Shown piece after piece: positions 1-14,045 of a stretch of DNA of 64,000 nt. The position numbers were made by a program, and so were the translations under genes. The DNA is taken from assembly GCA_014706295.1 (NCBI GenBank), contig JACSVZ010000004.1, positions 93,197,548 through 93,261,547 of the forward strand, in the 5' to 3' direction. How positions within the stretch are numbered: the first letter of the stretch is position 1; each line of letters opens with the position of its first letter. Below the pieces are notes generated by a model, which saw nothing but the letters and a program-made list of their open reading frames with translations, searched no databases and was not told the origin of the DNA. Source of the stretch: Lycocorax pyrrhopterus obiensis (Eukaryota > Chordata > Aves > Passeriformes > Paradisaeidae).

Positions 1-3000
1 AGTCCTCACCGTAAGAGGCTTCTGCTTGAACAGTTTGCATTCCTGGTCCAGCTTAACCCTGCTGGCTTCAGATGGATTGGGAACCACCTGAAACTAAACT
101 CAGCTTTTCTGATTTTTAGGGGCAGCAGCAGATAACATAGGGCAATAACAATTCAAACACTGTGGGCAGTGATCATTTGACCATAGCCTAAGACATCCCT
201 CTGATTTTCGTGCTTTTGAAAATTTATAGCTTAAATTTTACTCCATGCAAAAGGGTTCTATAAAGTGATTCCTCAGCAAGATGAGGGGCAGATATAACAT
301 CAAAAGGAACAGGGGGTTAAAAAAGGAGAAAAAACAGTTCTGGTAACAACAAGGAAGGAACGGGGGCAGAGAAAACAATTCAGTACCTCTATAGTTAAGC
401 CACTGGTGGGAGAGATTGCTGTGCCCTTCCCAGAATGACTTCTGTAGTTTTGCATGAAGTGAATGACATTGGAAGTTATATATCAACAGGCAATGAAATA
501 CAACATGACCCCTTGTGCAAGACAAGTGAGTTTCTTGCTTATGAGGTAAGTCTTGCTTACCCTTAGAATCTTCCTGCTCCGATCCCTGCTGCTGGTGCAG
601 CCCTAATGAGCAGGAAGAGTGGTTCCTTCCAGGTACCTGGAGTGCTTTCCTGGAAAATAAGAGAGTTCATCTCATCTTCTAACTCTCTGGGTAAATGTTG
701 TGGCCAAGAGGCTTATTAGACAAGGACTGCAGCATCACACCTTGCTCTGCTGCTTGGCTCTGGCACAACACACAGCCCCTACTCAGCACCAGAGCCAGCT
801 GAGTCCTGAGGACATGAAGGAGTAAAGTCCGTGCTCATAGGTCTGGGGAGGGAAGGATGGGAAGAAGGATTTAAAGACGGCATCTACTTTCAGGCATCTG
901 ATTTCTTTTTTTAGGATTTGCACCTACTAAATAGCCTGTGGTTAACACTAGTACCACTGGAAAACAACAAACTAAAGCAAAAAGTAAGAGCTATCTCATG
1001 CTGAACTATGATCTGAAATATTCTGCACAAAAGGATTACCACAGGCTTTTCCACATGCTTACAGAAATAGCTTTCCTTCCCTCTGACTCCTCAGTAAAAA
1101 TAAATAAATAAACAAACATGTTCCCTGGGTATCTGACAGCTTGACTAATTGCAAACAAGTTTTCAAATCAGGGACAAAACAGCAAGATTTTCAATCAAGT
1201 CTCTCCACAGTATGTAATTTTAATTTGAAATTTATTGGAAATAAATTAGTGTAATTATCCATTGAATCTAGCATTCATTGACAGTGAGAGAGATTTTAGG
1301 TCAAATGATTAAAATTTAGTATTTTATAAAACAACACTTCCTGTTCAAAGCTGTAAAATGAGTTAATTTACATTAACAATCAATAGTGACCTTGGGTTTA
1401 AGCAGCCAATGTATACAAGTCCCTAAATTCCCTAGGATCTCTCTCTGCACACATACACCACTTGTCATTTGGCCACAGCGTTCATCTCAATGTGCCTTTT
1501 ACATATCTGACCTAACAGCCATGGTTTCAGCCTGTGGCTAAGATTAAATCCTTCTTTGCAGCTGTCTCTGCCTGTGAAGCCCAGCCTCAGCTTTTCTACC
1601 TGGTTTGCAAACCAGCTGCAGTCCCCATAACATTTGCATGAAGCCTGGGAGTGATAAATGCACGTGAAAAACATTATCAATGTATCAGCCAGCACATCAG
1701 GAGCCGATGAGGCACTGAAACGAAATAATGACAGTAAATCACAGCTTTCAGTGAGTTGACGAGCAGCAATATGTTCCACACCACCTAAATCAAAGCCAGT
1801 AGCTCAAATCCTTAAGAGGAAAGTTGAAGAGTGTGGGGACAGTGGCTCAGGCTGTAGAGAGGTCTGCTTTGAAAGGGGAGCCTTGCAGACACAGTCCTGT
1901 CCTGCTTCTGCCTGGTAAATTTTGCATTAGGCTCATTCACAAAACAATTGGGACTATCTGTGGTCTCTCTGCATGCGTTAAAAATTTCCAGTGAAACCCA
2001 AGATGACAGAGGACACCCGTGACTCAGAAGGTGATATTCTGCTTTCTGAGTCAGAACTGAATAGAAACAGCAGCATGATGCTGGAGAACACTGCTCCTGG
2101 ACAAGATGCAATGAGCTCAGAAGCACAGACTATCCCATGCTGCAGTGTTAGGAGACTGCTCAGCTATCCTCGTCACTTTCCAACTAGAAATTTACATCCT
2201 GAAGATCAAAGTTCCCCCTTGCAGTTCTACTGCAAATTACATTTGTCATAGTATTATTTCTAAAAATTTATATAGAAATGGTAAATCTTTGCTGTATTTT
2301 AGTCTGGAGATGACTGCAACTCTGCACAGAATGAAGCAATTCCTGTATGTTGTTTGTAGAGCTTTTCGGACCCCTAAAAGGTGGAAGAATCCATACTGTT
2401 AAAATTTTATCCTATTAACAATCCAAAAGACTAACAGAGAAATCATATTTTACAATATTTTTGATAATTATAAGATCTTTAAACACAAAACAACTGACTA
2501 TAGCACTTCATCTCAGGATAACATTTATCTTTAAAAGCTTTGGACTCTTGTATGGTCAAGGAGTGTTACGGAAACTATTATTGGATGGTTGGTGGTAGTG
2601 TCAAAGAAACAGATAGGATTGGGACCCTTTTCTTCTCCTCTTGACCCTCTTCTGGACACCAGGATACTCTTCCCAGGGGAGTTTACTTTCCAAAACCAGG
2701 CACTATGCAGTATGTGAAGGAGAGAGCAGAATCCACAGGGCCAGTGAGTATCACAAATGGAATAAATACCTTGTTAGTTTTCTAATACGTTTGATTTGTG
2801 ATTTTGGAGGTTAGGCTTAGCTAAGAGAGGCTAAACTATGTAATGTCCTAGTTTCCCCCAAGCAGAACAGATAAGCCCACAGGCACTAGTGCTGGCTCTT
2901 TGAGTGCATGCAGCTGCAGTGCAGAGCACTTGGTACAGGAAGAAGAAACACTGATAGAAGCAAACCTGCAGCTTGGGCTGTCCAGCCTCCAGCACTAGCA

Positions 3001-6000
3001 AACATCCACCTCTGAAAGCCCTCATGCACTTCTGTATCATGTTTCATGACATATGTGGTACTTGTTGCAGTAGTTTTTTAGCATAAACATAAACCAATTT
3101 GCTTTTCTCATGGGTCTGTGGGATTTTGGGCGGAAAGAGCAGCCATTGCAATATCCATTGTAGTAAGGAATCCATTCTTCCAGCAGAATAAATGGGAATT
3201 CTTGCTGCAAAGTCACAGAGAGAAGGGTGTGACAATGGAGTGACTACAGAAAGAGGCCTCTATGTGTCACAGAAGACAAGGGGAAATTGAACAGCAGCAC
3301 AGCAAAGAGATGTGCCAGCTACAAAGGTTGTATTGAAGATGCCTCTAGATATTGGAGAAACTATGAAAGTACTGCAGATATGGAACATATATCATATTGT
3401 AAATGAAAGGAGAATTAGAGTCTTTAATACAGAATGCCATAAAGGAAGATAGGGCAAAGGATGTTTTTGTTTACAAAACAACTAAGGGAAATGGGTGAAT
3501 ACAGTTAAAATGACAACCCTGATTCAGAAATGGCATATCCAGTTTTCTCAGTTGCTCAAGACAGAGGGAAATCAGGTGGGAAAACTACAGAGGACAACAG
3601 AAGCAACTGCTATTTGTTCAGGAAGATGAAAGGCATCATGGAAATCAAGTTTCAACTTAGCTGAGAGAAGGGTGGAACATGAACAGTACGTAAACCTCAA
3701 AGAAGATCATGATTCAGAAAACAGGCCAAATCCCTGTATGAATTCTTTCCAGACAACAGCATAAACCCAAAGAAGAAAGTGGGTTTTTATTTAACCTGGT
3801 AAGAGTTTGGTCCTTGTCTTTTTGTAAGGAAATAGAAACCCAAACTACTACTCCTCTTAGTATCACAGTTAAATTTCTAATGTTTGTTACATAAATATTT
3901 GCTTGGAAGATTTAAGCTATCGCATCAGAGATGCCATGCCATCCTGAGGATGTGGCATGCATAGTAAAGGCAGCAAAACTGATTGTAGTCCAGTATAGTG
4001 TGTTGTCAAAGAGAAATGAGAGCTCCAGGACTCTGTTCAGAGCTCCATCAGAGGCCCTTTCACATCCAGGTTTAAATTTGTGTGTGGTGTGACTCAGTGT
4101 CTCCATGTAAATGTACTCGGTAAAATTACCGTGTACTCCACAGGTTTGTAAAGTGTTCACTGCACTTTCAATGAAAGTCCATAATACTGAAAGGACAAAT
4201 CATTGTCCATAGAAATATAGTTGTAAAACATTAAGTTTTCCCCCCAAATTTAAGAAAAATCAGCTGTAGTGCTAAATGCAGCCAGCAGATCATGTACAAT
4301 GTTTATCAGCACTTCATCATAACATGTTCCCGCTGATCCATGAATTGCAGTTCAAAGTTGAAAGTGGATAATTTTTGAAGTGATTCTGCTGGGGGAGTTT
4401 TTTCCTGTTTATAAAAAAAAAAAAGAACAAGGAATTTATTATACAAAAACCCAGAAAATTTTGTTCTGATCATTATGTCCAATGCCTATAGTAGGCAAAA
4501 TTCATAGGATCTCTTGACAGCAGAAAAATGACCGTATGACTTTGAAAATAATTATGTGTGGTGTTTTAGACACTTTTTAAATAGCAGAGTGTCAATGCTT
4601 GGATGTCAAGCCAATGATGGAGAACTCTGGTGTGAAAGAACTGACCTGTCATGAGGCAAGAATTAACTGACATACTAAAAAGTTATGAAAACCAGCAGTC
4701 ATTACTACAAAATCATTATGTAGAACTTCCCAGGATTTTTAATGAATCCACCAACCTTAGAGAAATGCAAGCCAGAGACAATATTTCCCGTGAGGAATGT
4801 AGAGGATCTCAGGGTACTTTGCAAATCAGACGTATGCTCATTGTAGAAGCACCAGTGCATCTTCTGTGAAAAGATCTTCTGCTTAAAAACATGCCACATA
4901 TCACACAGACATTTTGGGCAGGAAATTAAAAATACGTCCTATGAGACTGCTAAGACTAACCAGTTAAACTTCATATAAATGCACTACTCAATCAAGCTTT
5001 GTTCTGTCTTCCAGAGAAAATCCTATTTCTTTTGAGAAAAAGTGTTTGATTAACAAAATAAAATGCAAACACACAATTTTAGTTCAGCCATTCAGCTCCC
5101 TCATGATAGGCACACCTTAGTCTTGGAGACCTGTGTCGACTTGTGGGATCCCCATTGGTAGAGCATGCAGTAGTAACACAGAGGTAGAAGCAGCATATCT
5201 TACTGCTTCCAGCTGCCACCTCCCCAGTCTTTCTGAACCTGGCAGCACCCATTGGACCATCCTCAAGCCAGGTGAGTAGGTCACCATTTAGCAGCTCGAG
5301 GCATGAGGAGCTGCTGGGGCAGCAAAGCAGTCAAGGGATCTTCTCTCTCTGCTGCACAGGCCAGGCCCATGGACAACCAGATCTCACTGATGGTCCTGGG
5401 GAGGGGTCAGGGTACAAGTTATTGCTACAGGGAGGAGAAGAAGGAACAGAAACTACAGCAATTATTACCCCAAAGTGTTTGTCAGCAGCAGGGACAGCAA
5501 GTCCAATCCTTCAGTGTCTTCTCCAGCATCCCAGCTCAGTCTCATCCCTCCACCTCTCCTTCTCCCATGGCAGCAGACACTGAAGCCCAACCCACCATCC
5601 TAAAAGTAAAAAAAGAAAAAAAGTTTTGGTTAAACTGTTAAAGAGCCCAACACATTTGTTAGTTCTTACAAGGAACAGGACATGCATATTTGCATATCTC
5701 TGTAAAAAAGGCTTTGGTAAATGTCTCTGTAGCATCTACACTCACATTTGTTTTTATGTTAGGACATAACTACACAGTCAGTTGTGTGCTTGCCTGACAT
5801 GATTCACTCCGTGAGCAGTGGTTATACTCTCCCACCAGCACTATTCTGACTCTCCAGCCTGAGTGCAATGAAGCAGGCAAAGAAGTAAAAAGCAAGCATC
5901 AGAGCTCCCATGTTCTAATCTAACAGATGTGTGTGGAAGGATTTTGGACACTTCTTTCCCTTTTTTAGCCCAAGATAATAATAAATAAATCTACATTATT

Positions 6001-7737
6001 GTGGAACCTGAATCAACAGTGATAAATCTAATCCACTTCTGTTGCAGAATAAAAGTAATCACTGTAATGTCTTTGTTTCTGCTGTTTAAGGGGAAAAAAT
6101 CATTACTTTAAATAGTTGGTGTAACAGACTCTTAAGGTCTGTTAATAATTTATATTTCATAGCAAGAGGAAATTGATAACAGATTTTATATGGGTCATGA
6201 GGGTATGATCCGACTTTGGCAGTCAGGGTTCTGAATGTGAAAATCACACGTGACCATTTTGGCTGGGAAAGGATGGCTCACGGTGGGCAGCAAAGTGTAC
6301 TGCTTAAGAGCTAGAGAAACAGCCAGTGGTGGTAAAGAGACAATGTCCCCTGAACAACAGTCAAAGCTTAACAGTCTGTGTGAGCAAATATTTCTTCATG
6401 AAAGTATTAAAGCAATTCCTTCCTGACACATCAGTGAACTCTGAGAACAGCTGGAACTTGATAGCTTAAAGGATAAAGAAAGATTTTTTTAGCACTGCAG
6501 GGGTGACCAGGGATTTCTTAAATTTTTTTTTCTAGAAATTCAAGATATTCATAGCTTAGTTGGAGAGAAAAGCAGAAGAGGAGATTCATTATAGAAGATT
6601 CATTATACAACATTAATTTGGGGGAGGGTTGTTGCATAAGCCACCCACCCCTTTTGGGTTACTATCACTAAGTATTTTGTGTACTTAGTGGACATCCTGC
6701 TTGCATTTGTGACATTACCAAAAGAAGCCAGTATCTTCAAGTACTCAGATTCAGTCCTGGCAAAGCAAGGTGGTAGGAGTGCTAAACCTTGATGCCCAGT
6801 TCACAGTCGTGCCTGAGCAACGGCCAACACAGTGCAAGAACACCTAAACTAGCTCCATATCAGATTTTCCACATATGGAAATCTATTGATGGCAGCACAA
6901 AGCTTCCTCTCAACAACACTGCAGGCCAGGAATCTCTCTCAGTTGCTCTTCACTGCAGCAGATTTTGCTATAACTATGACCTCCCTGAGATGCAGGATGA
7001 GCAGAGGAGGGAGAAAAGTCTGAATCCCATGAATACAGAAAAAAGAAAAAGTAAGTTGGATGGACCAAGTGACATCTGGAATACAAATTTTACAAAATTT
7101 TACATCTGTATCCTTTCTTGAGTGCACTCAAATAAAGTTAATAGCATTCTTATTGGTTGGCATGTTAATCACACATGCAAATTTAACACAAAGCATTACA
7201 ATTTTGTCAGGTCTGTTTCTATGCCTATGCACGATGCCAGGGAATAGCCCAGCCAAATTCCTAATGATATCAGCACAAAGACACCAGGGATACAATTCAG
7301 AAATTCAGTCTCATAAACCAGTAAACTCCTTCATGTCCTGTTCAACCACTACACATGGTGGAGTTTTGAAACACACTTCTTACATAAAGAAGACAGGTGT
7401 TTAAAATTGATTATGTTTAGATCACCACTGTTTGAGAGAGAGGGATGGACAGTTTTTGTCCCTACCATGGGAACATATAGTGCTTATACTGAATTAAACA
7501 GATTTGTTGAAAGTCTGTAGCCAGAAGCAACCCATGACCTAAACCAGCTCCACCATTTAAAGTACAAAATTTTGCCACCTGCGGGGTAATCTCTATTAGC
7601 AGGAAAAAATGCTACAGATGTTGTGTCTCAGTTTCCCTGGAAGGACTTGCCAACTAGTCTAATAACTTGTAAGGGAGACCTCACACAAGGCCACCAAGAT
7701 AATCAAACCTCTCCCAACATCATTTAGAGATATAGTG
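1..7737. other. Unique AT-rich non-coding stretch, no gene seen
   Basis: I see no gene, LTR or CR1 piece here. Open frames on both strands reach only 104-114 codons, have no recognisable domain and lie among stops in AT-rich DNA. The visible structure is an A-run near 4413-4424 and a perfect 9-bp hairpin at 6666-6690, annotated separately. A short direct duplication of a 12-base unit ending in cattata lies near 6580-6610. The stretch could be intron or intergenic; sequence alone does not decide. Confidence 0.6.
6666..6690. repeat. Perfect small inverted repeat
   Basis: The arms CACTAAGTA (6666-6674) and TACTTAGTG (6682-6690) are exact reverse complements around a 7-base loop, TTTTGTG. A hairpin could form on either strand. 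There is no T-run typical of a Pol III stop right after it and no known family match. In a window this size a 9-bp stem may well arise by chance. Confidence 0.5.
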
Positions 7738-7756
7738 AAAAGAAAAGAAAAGAAAA
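7738..7756 (+). repeat. (AAAAG)n microsatellite
   Basis: About four units of AAAAG in a row. This is a simple low-complexity repeat; no element was found joined to it. Confidence 0.85.
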
Positions 7757-10054
7757 CCCACCTTAGATCTGCTTGAAATAAACATTGTCAATTTGCTCAA
7801 GAGACCAGAGGAGAAAGTGGGTCAGCCAAAATATTTTGGTTTGTGCGATATTTTACAAAACCCTTTCTAAAAATCTCTTTCTTAGGACAACATTCAAATC
7901 TCTCATTTGGCAAAACTAAGGTGTTTTCTTTTGAAGAGACTGAAATAATGTAGATTTTTCTGAAGAGAAGTTTTCCCTTTTTTATGTTGTTTTGATTATC
8001 TATAAAGGCTTGCCAAATACAACAGAATTAATTAATATTTTTGGTTTAAACCATTTTCTGGTCAATAATATTTTTTTTATGGAACAGGGATGCTTGGTTC
8101 TACTTTAGATCTTAGCACTTGACAGGCCCCCTGCGTTTGTATCCAAAATGAAGGTTTGCAGAGCCCTGGGAAAAAAAATTCTACCAGAAAGCCATGCCAG
8201 GATGCTTTTAGCAGACGTGGGTTTTATTACATATCAAAGTAGACTAGGAAATAAGAAAACACTGTACTAAGAACTCAGTTCTAGACACAACGTAAATAAG
8301 ATCTGATCTTTATTTCATCAGCTTCCTCTTATACACAGCTCCTTGTCTATCCTCTGTCTACATTTTGTTAGATTTTTAATTCAGAAGGCAGTTGAATGCC
8401 TTCCAAAAGTGCAAAGTTCAAAACAGCCATAACTCCAGCCATCATTGCTCAGCTGCCTTGCTGATACCTTTTTGGCTAGCTTTAACTCTTGTTCCAACCT
8501 TCTCACCCACTAACAATTGAACTAAGACTGCATTCATTAAAAAAAAAAAGAAAAAAAAAGATAAAAGCCCCACATGGCTTATAAACTCTTTGTCACATCA
8601 CAGAATTTTGTTCCAGCTGAATGTAGATAAGAATAGTTTATCAAGTGCCCTAACTAGGCCATTATTTGGTAGTCCAGAAACTTGTTTGTTATTTGTATTT
8701 TCTGTAGTTTCAATACAAATTGACTTCTTCGGGAATGACAGCTACTACTGGGTCTCTGTGCACAGACTTGGTGAGAATGGCAGCTTTCATATGAGGTTTC
8801 CCAATAATAAATGCAACACAGTGGGTGGCCGTAGCTTTGGATTCTGTGACCTATAATATTTTCTGTCAAGGCACATGCTATGAGATAGGTTAGCACTTAC
8901 TTCCTTTGGTGGCCCTGACATATGTATAAAATAAGTACAAATCAGCTAAGTCTGACTGCATGCAAAAAAAAAAAAAAAAGAAAAAGCACTGATGTTAAAT
9001 TTCTACCACAACCTGTGAAATATGCGACTGCTTTGAATAACTTGAATAACTATTTCTTTGACTGGAATGGAAAAAAAAAAAAGACAGTCTGTCTTTTGTT
9101 ATTTTTGACATTTAATATTACTTATAATATCACTAGCAACATGGGATTATCACACTGAAATTCTCAACCATACTCCAGCTACATATCTGAAGAATATCAA
9201 AAGGCAGCTCAGAACATCTGAAGATTTACACAGAGAGAAGGGAACTAAAGGGCTCTATTCTTCCTTCAGTGTTCATGCTAGCTGTGCACAGAAATCCCTC
9301 ACGTATCACCAAGGGCCTTCAGATAGCCTTGAACAAGTGCAAGAAATATAGATGCCATACTTCAGAAAATACATAATAGAACTCATAAAATACATAATAG
9401 AACCCAAAATGCTGCTATGCTAAAAACATTTTATCCAGTTCCTTGTGTTTTCCTGATATTTATCTTATTTAGGTTAGTTTGAATATTTTTGATGTTCTCA
9501 ACTGAAACAATGTAAAATTTCATGACCAACCCAAACAGTTGGGGAAAACTCTGTAGTTAAAAATGTTCCTGTTTCTTTCCACAGCTGTACAAATCTCTTA
9601 TTAGTGTCAAATAAAAGGCAGTCTTTGGGGAAGAGGGAGGACTACTGTAGTAGCTGCATTGTAAGGAAACCCTCGGGTAGGTATTAACTTGTAGCATATT
9701 GATGTACATAATGCAAAGTGCACACATCTTAGGAAGTTATTTTAATAGCATTTATGTGTAATTAACAACTTCTCCTATGACAATTCAGGGTGTGAGCTTC
9801 ACTAATGTTATGTTCTTAACTGCCTTTTGGAGGCAGCTTTTTTCTCCACTATCTAGGTGTAAAATCTGGGGGTTCCAGTATGTAATCAGGGTGCCTAAAT
9901 AAGGTTGCTGAAGTTAGGTATTGTGGAGCTCTCATATAGAAACTATAACCACCATGTCTTTTATGGACATTTCCAAGGTGGCTCATGCTTTGTTTCCTGT
10001 TGTCCTAGGACTGCAGCATATCTGAGACTTTGTGTAACTCTACATGGGTCAGAT
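7757..10054. other. Non-coding stretch with A-rich tracts
   Basis: Contains A-rich runs near 8540-8562, 8963-8979 and 9070-9083, and a direct repeat (atacataatagaac, twice) near 9366-9402. On the minus strand an AATAAA-like signal lies near 8224, but I could not build a convincing LTR or transcript end around it. No recognisable coding region. Confidence 0.5.
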
Positions 10055-10130
10055 TGATATTTCCATCCTTGTTTTACAGAGGTGGAACCAAGTTACTGAG
10101 AAGTAAATATTTGCCTGAAATAACAGGGGT
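10055..10130 (+). repeat. MIR/L2-type 3' tail relic
   Basis: The segment around gttttacagaggtggaacc, followed by an agaagtaaatatttgcctga-like stretch, resembles the conserved region shared by MIR SINEs and L2 LINEs (tttacagatgaggaaactgag, then a gttaagtgacttgccc-type part). It is short and diverged, as expected for an amniote-age insertion. Assignment is by eye; a profile search against L2/MIR consensus models would settle it. Confidence 0.4.
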
Positions 10131-10154
10131 TATAATAATAGGGGTTGTAGGAAG

Positions 10155-10475
10155 AGCATTGTCAGAAGGTTGAGGGAGGTGGTCCTGCCACTCTACCCAT
10201 CCCTAGTGAGGCCGCATCTGGACTGTCCAGTTCTGGCCTCCTCAGGACAAGAGACATGGAGCTCCTGGAGCGGGTCCAATGGAGGGCTACAAAGATGATT
10301 AAGGGACTGGAGCACCTCTCTTATGAGGACAGGCTGAGGGAGCTGGGCCTGTTCAGCCTCAAGAAGAGGTGATTGAGGGGATATAATCAATGTCTGTCGG
10401 TATCTGAATGGAGGTGTCAGAGAAGGGAGCCAGGCTCTGCTCAGCGGTGCCCAGCAATAAGACAAGAGGCAAAGG
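10155..10475 (+). mobile_element. CR1 LINE fragment (end of ORF2), 3'-truncated
   Basis: Matches the part of avian CR1 that encodes the end of the reverse-transcriptase ORF. The order runs from a gttgagggaggtggtcctgc-like start, through a region corresponding to LVRPHL, to gagggagctgggcctgttca, and on to a Lys/Arg-rich part ending at gcaaaggg. The match stops abruptly at 10475, and the usual CR1 3' end (gagaagctgtggatgcc to the attctatg tail) is missing. CR1 copies are normally truncated at the 5' end, so a missing 3' end points to a later deletion or rearrangement. Stops and indels make it non-functional. Confidence 0.85.
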
Positions 10476-13055
10476 GGAGCTCCATGAGACTTTCTATTAG
10501 CCTTTCTCATAGACATCACCAGGCTGCTTCCCGCACATCTGTTTATGCCTCTTCCCCTTACACGTCAATAAAAACAGATACACGAGGATCTTTCTAGAAG
10601 GCAGCCTTGTCTTCAATCCACATATCAGTCCTGATCTTGAGGGTGAGGGTGTTAATTACTAGCTGCCTGTGGAGTTTCATAAAGCCAGAGTAATGAATGT
10701 TGTACTTTCAGAAGGAGTTAGCAAATTTCTGATCATTACATATAATAAATTCTGGTTTATTCAGTTCAAGGTCTCAGACACTGTCAGTTTCCCCAAAATG
10801 CTTCCATCATCAAAACCAGAACCTGTATCTTCAAAACAAACTTAGGCAATTCCAGAGAGCAATTAAGCACATAAATCTGAGGCTATAGACAAAATCCATC
10901 CTCTTGAGATAGAACTTGGGAGCACTTGAGGATGCATGACTCAATGTGGCACGGCTCATATTCAAACAACCAGAAACAATATAAATACAGTTAATGATAG
11001 GACTGATTAAGTTTGACTCAGCATCATCCCATCTGCACTTATGTGACTTTCAACCATCTTCTAGGACTGCCACAAAAAGCCAATGTTTACCTGCAAATTT
11101 TTGTGTAGGTATATCACGTACTTTTCCCATTTCAGTGGCAGCAATGTTAAACTGACATGTCTGTTTACAAAATTCTCTTTTCACTCTCCAAATGACTGTT
11201 TTTCTTTTAATTCTTATCTTCCTTAAACAGGAATGAAAACCAGAAGGATCTTTTTTCATTCACTGATAGGTCTTGTTTTTCTGGAAATCAGCATTTACAG
11301 GGTAAGGCTATATTAAATGAGGGACTATTCCACTGAATAAGACTTTTTGACAGTAATTTTTCTTTAGCTAAATTTAGAATACATGAAATTTTGAATATGT
11401 CTGAATTGTTAGGGAATTCTAACATCCACACACAGGTAATTTTTCACACAAAACTGTGAAACAGAGCCTTATGAAACACCAGAAATATAATTCACTTCTA
11501 ATGCAGGCTGGTGTCTAAAACTGAAGCAGAAAACCCAGAGAGAGAATAATTATGGCAAAACAATGTTTGCAGAAGTTGTACTGTCTTCATGGAGATATCC
11601 ACGACTGACTTTTTATTTGTCCTTCCATGAGTAAAAACAAAAGAATTCTGAGCTGCTTTTCTCTTGTTCTGTGCTCACTTTGCATAAAGAAGAGAGTTAG
11701 CTACCACACAGAATGGAGAGCCAGGTCTTATTTCATTATAATCCAGAGCACTGATGCAGACCAATGATTGCTACAGTCTACAGTTGTCTTCTCATTTTAC
11801 TTGTGCTCACTTGATGCTCAGAGGTTTCACCTTGATAGAAGTTTTTATTTGATCAGGTTTTCACTGTCTGCAAGAATATCAACAAACATAGCTAAATATA
11901 TGCCCAGTATAGGTTAGTCTTTGATTCATATGACCCTCCTATTTTATATTACCCACATATATGTTTATTCAGCATGGCTCTAACCACAGTTCCATGTTAA
12001 GAGAAATCCTACAAAAAGCAATGGAAAAAATAAGAAAAAATAAATGGACAAGCTGTTGGGAAAAGAAGACTTATGGCCAGATAAGGTGAATCAATAACTA
12101 GAAGCAAACCTCAGCAAATAATTTAATCCCCACAAATATATGTCTGTAAATTATTAGCTATCTTTTATTTCTCATAGTAGAAGCAAAAAACTTCTACTGT
12201 AGCGTAACATTCTGTTTACCACCCAGCTATAGTGTTTGTCCGACCCAAAATAATCCATTCGGTGGGTTTGTATTGGCAACCATTCCTTGTTGGCACCTTG
12301 GTTCACCTCAGGAAGACATTATGAAGTCTCTTCTCCTCCTCCTTTTTAGATCAGGAAAATTCTGAAAAACACAGTATAAATCCGTGACATCACCAAGACT
12401 TTTAGTATATCTCAGTAAGCAATTAGACTTTGTCATCTGTTGATCGTGTAAACAGAAATGACACAGGCATATGTGAAAAGGTGTATCTTCAAGGGAAGTA
12501 CCCAGGATGTGTGATCATTCAACACAGATTCTGTGTTCTCACTCATAACACCTGCCAATTAACAAACTTAAAAGTTACTGGCACAGTTGAAGGAGGGAGG
12601 AGGGAGAGTACCACAGAAAAGATAATTAATGCAAAGGAGACGGATTTTTTGTGAGATTTCATAAAACAATATCACATTTAAATTATTTTCTTACGTAAAT
12701 CTATTCTAAATTATATGGCTAAATGAGAATGTAATTGCTTCCCAAAGAAAATGGCATTTCACATTGCATATTTTATATATATCTATATACTCTCACACAA
12801 AAAAACATAGTACATTTACATCTGAAGTTAAATACAGGACACTGAAACATTTTAGGAATCTGAACAACAGGCTTCCCTAAGCTCATGTGTAAATCTAAAC
12901 AACTCTTACAGACTCCTTTTATGCATGATTCAGGCACCCTAAACTTTTTGGTGGGCAACACTATATTTATACACATGCTAAAAATGTGGCTAAAGTGGTC
13001 TAAATTATCTTCATTAAAACCTAGTCACATTTAATAGAAAATACATAATCATATG
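10476..13055. other. Unique AT-rich non-coding stretch
   Basis: No gene or clear repeat. A minus-strand open frame at 11050-11259 and a plus frame at 12430-12654 show no domain and no convincing codon pattern. TA-rich runs lie near 12771-12790. Confidence 0.55.
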
Positions 13056-13210
13056 TCTAGAAAAGCTGTGGATGCCCCAACTCTGAAATTGCTTAAAGCC
13101 AGGTTGGATGGGGCTCTGACCAACCTGTTTAATGAAAGCTGTCCCTGTCCATAGCTAGGTGATCTTTAAGGTCTCTTACAACTCAGATCATTCTATGATT
13201 GTATGATTCT
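13056..13210 (+). mobile_element. CR1 LINE 3' end
   Basis: Begins at tctagaaaagctgtggatgcc, runs through gccaggttggatggggctct and a gtgatctttaaggtct-like part, and ends in the CR1 tail attctatgattgtatgattc. This is the 5'-truncated 3' UTR copy that CR1 typically leaves, on the plus strand. It has point changes and is dead. Confidence 0.92.
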
Positions 13211-14045
13211 CGTTAAACACTATAAGCACTTATCCATTGCTAAATAAATACAGACAAAATTTAAAATTATGCATGTTTTAAATGGTATCCAAGCTGATAT
13301 CACAGTTCAAGTGCAGACTTGACATCAGACGTCTTCTGGTAATAGGAACATAGTCTTTCATCCAAATGTTGGGTGTTGAATTTGGAACTGACTCTCAGCC
13401 TTCTTCACCTGCTTGATGATATCCCAGTGAAGATGTGAATTTTCTGGTTTGTGATTTTATGTCTTCATGAACATACAACATAATATAGCAGTAAGTTCTA
13501 AATTTAGAACACTTCTGCTTTCCTATTTAAGACTGTTAGGGCCTCGACAAAGCCCATAAATTTTCCTTGATTTATTTCTTTCAGGTTTTTTCTCCATACA
13601 AACTGTTTGGAGATTATCTTGCTCTTAATCTCAAGACTAAATTGAACACCCATACTGCCTCATCTACAATGAAAATACTTTTGTCTCTTCTCTTTACTGA
13701 CTCTGTTCATGGCCCAGTCCCAAAATCTGGTTTCTTTGTTCTCCTGCTGGAAGGGTGCCTCCTGAAAGTATCAATTATTACCATTTGTTATCAGCAGTAA
13801 ACTGGTAAGATTTGTTATTTTTCTCAAAGATAAAAACTATACAGGTAAACAAATGAGGGGTTCTAAAACACAGCAATTCAACAGCAAAACTGAAACTTCA
13901 TTCAGAATATGGACCTAGAATGTAAAATCCCCAAGTCACCAGCATCTGACTAAACATAAAAGCATAAAAGCTTTGATAAAGAAGAAACAAAAGGGATGAT
14001 TTTAGAAGAAATTATAGTTATATTGACTAGGAGAGATAGCGTACC
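13211..14045. other. Non-coding stretch
   Basis: No recognisable element. A plus-strand open frame at 13567-13800 starts just before a tttctttcag acceptor-like site, but its translation resembles no family I know. I treat it as chance. Confidence 0.45.

Noticed and set aside
8160..8300. Possible LTR end (AATAAA near 8224 on the minus strand)
   Set aside because: I could not find matching TG...CA borders or a TATA box at a suitable distance.
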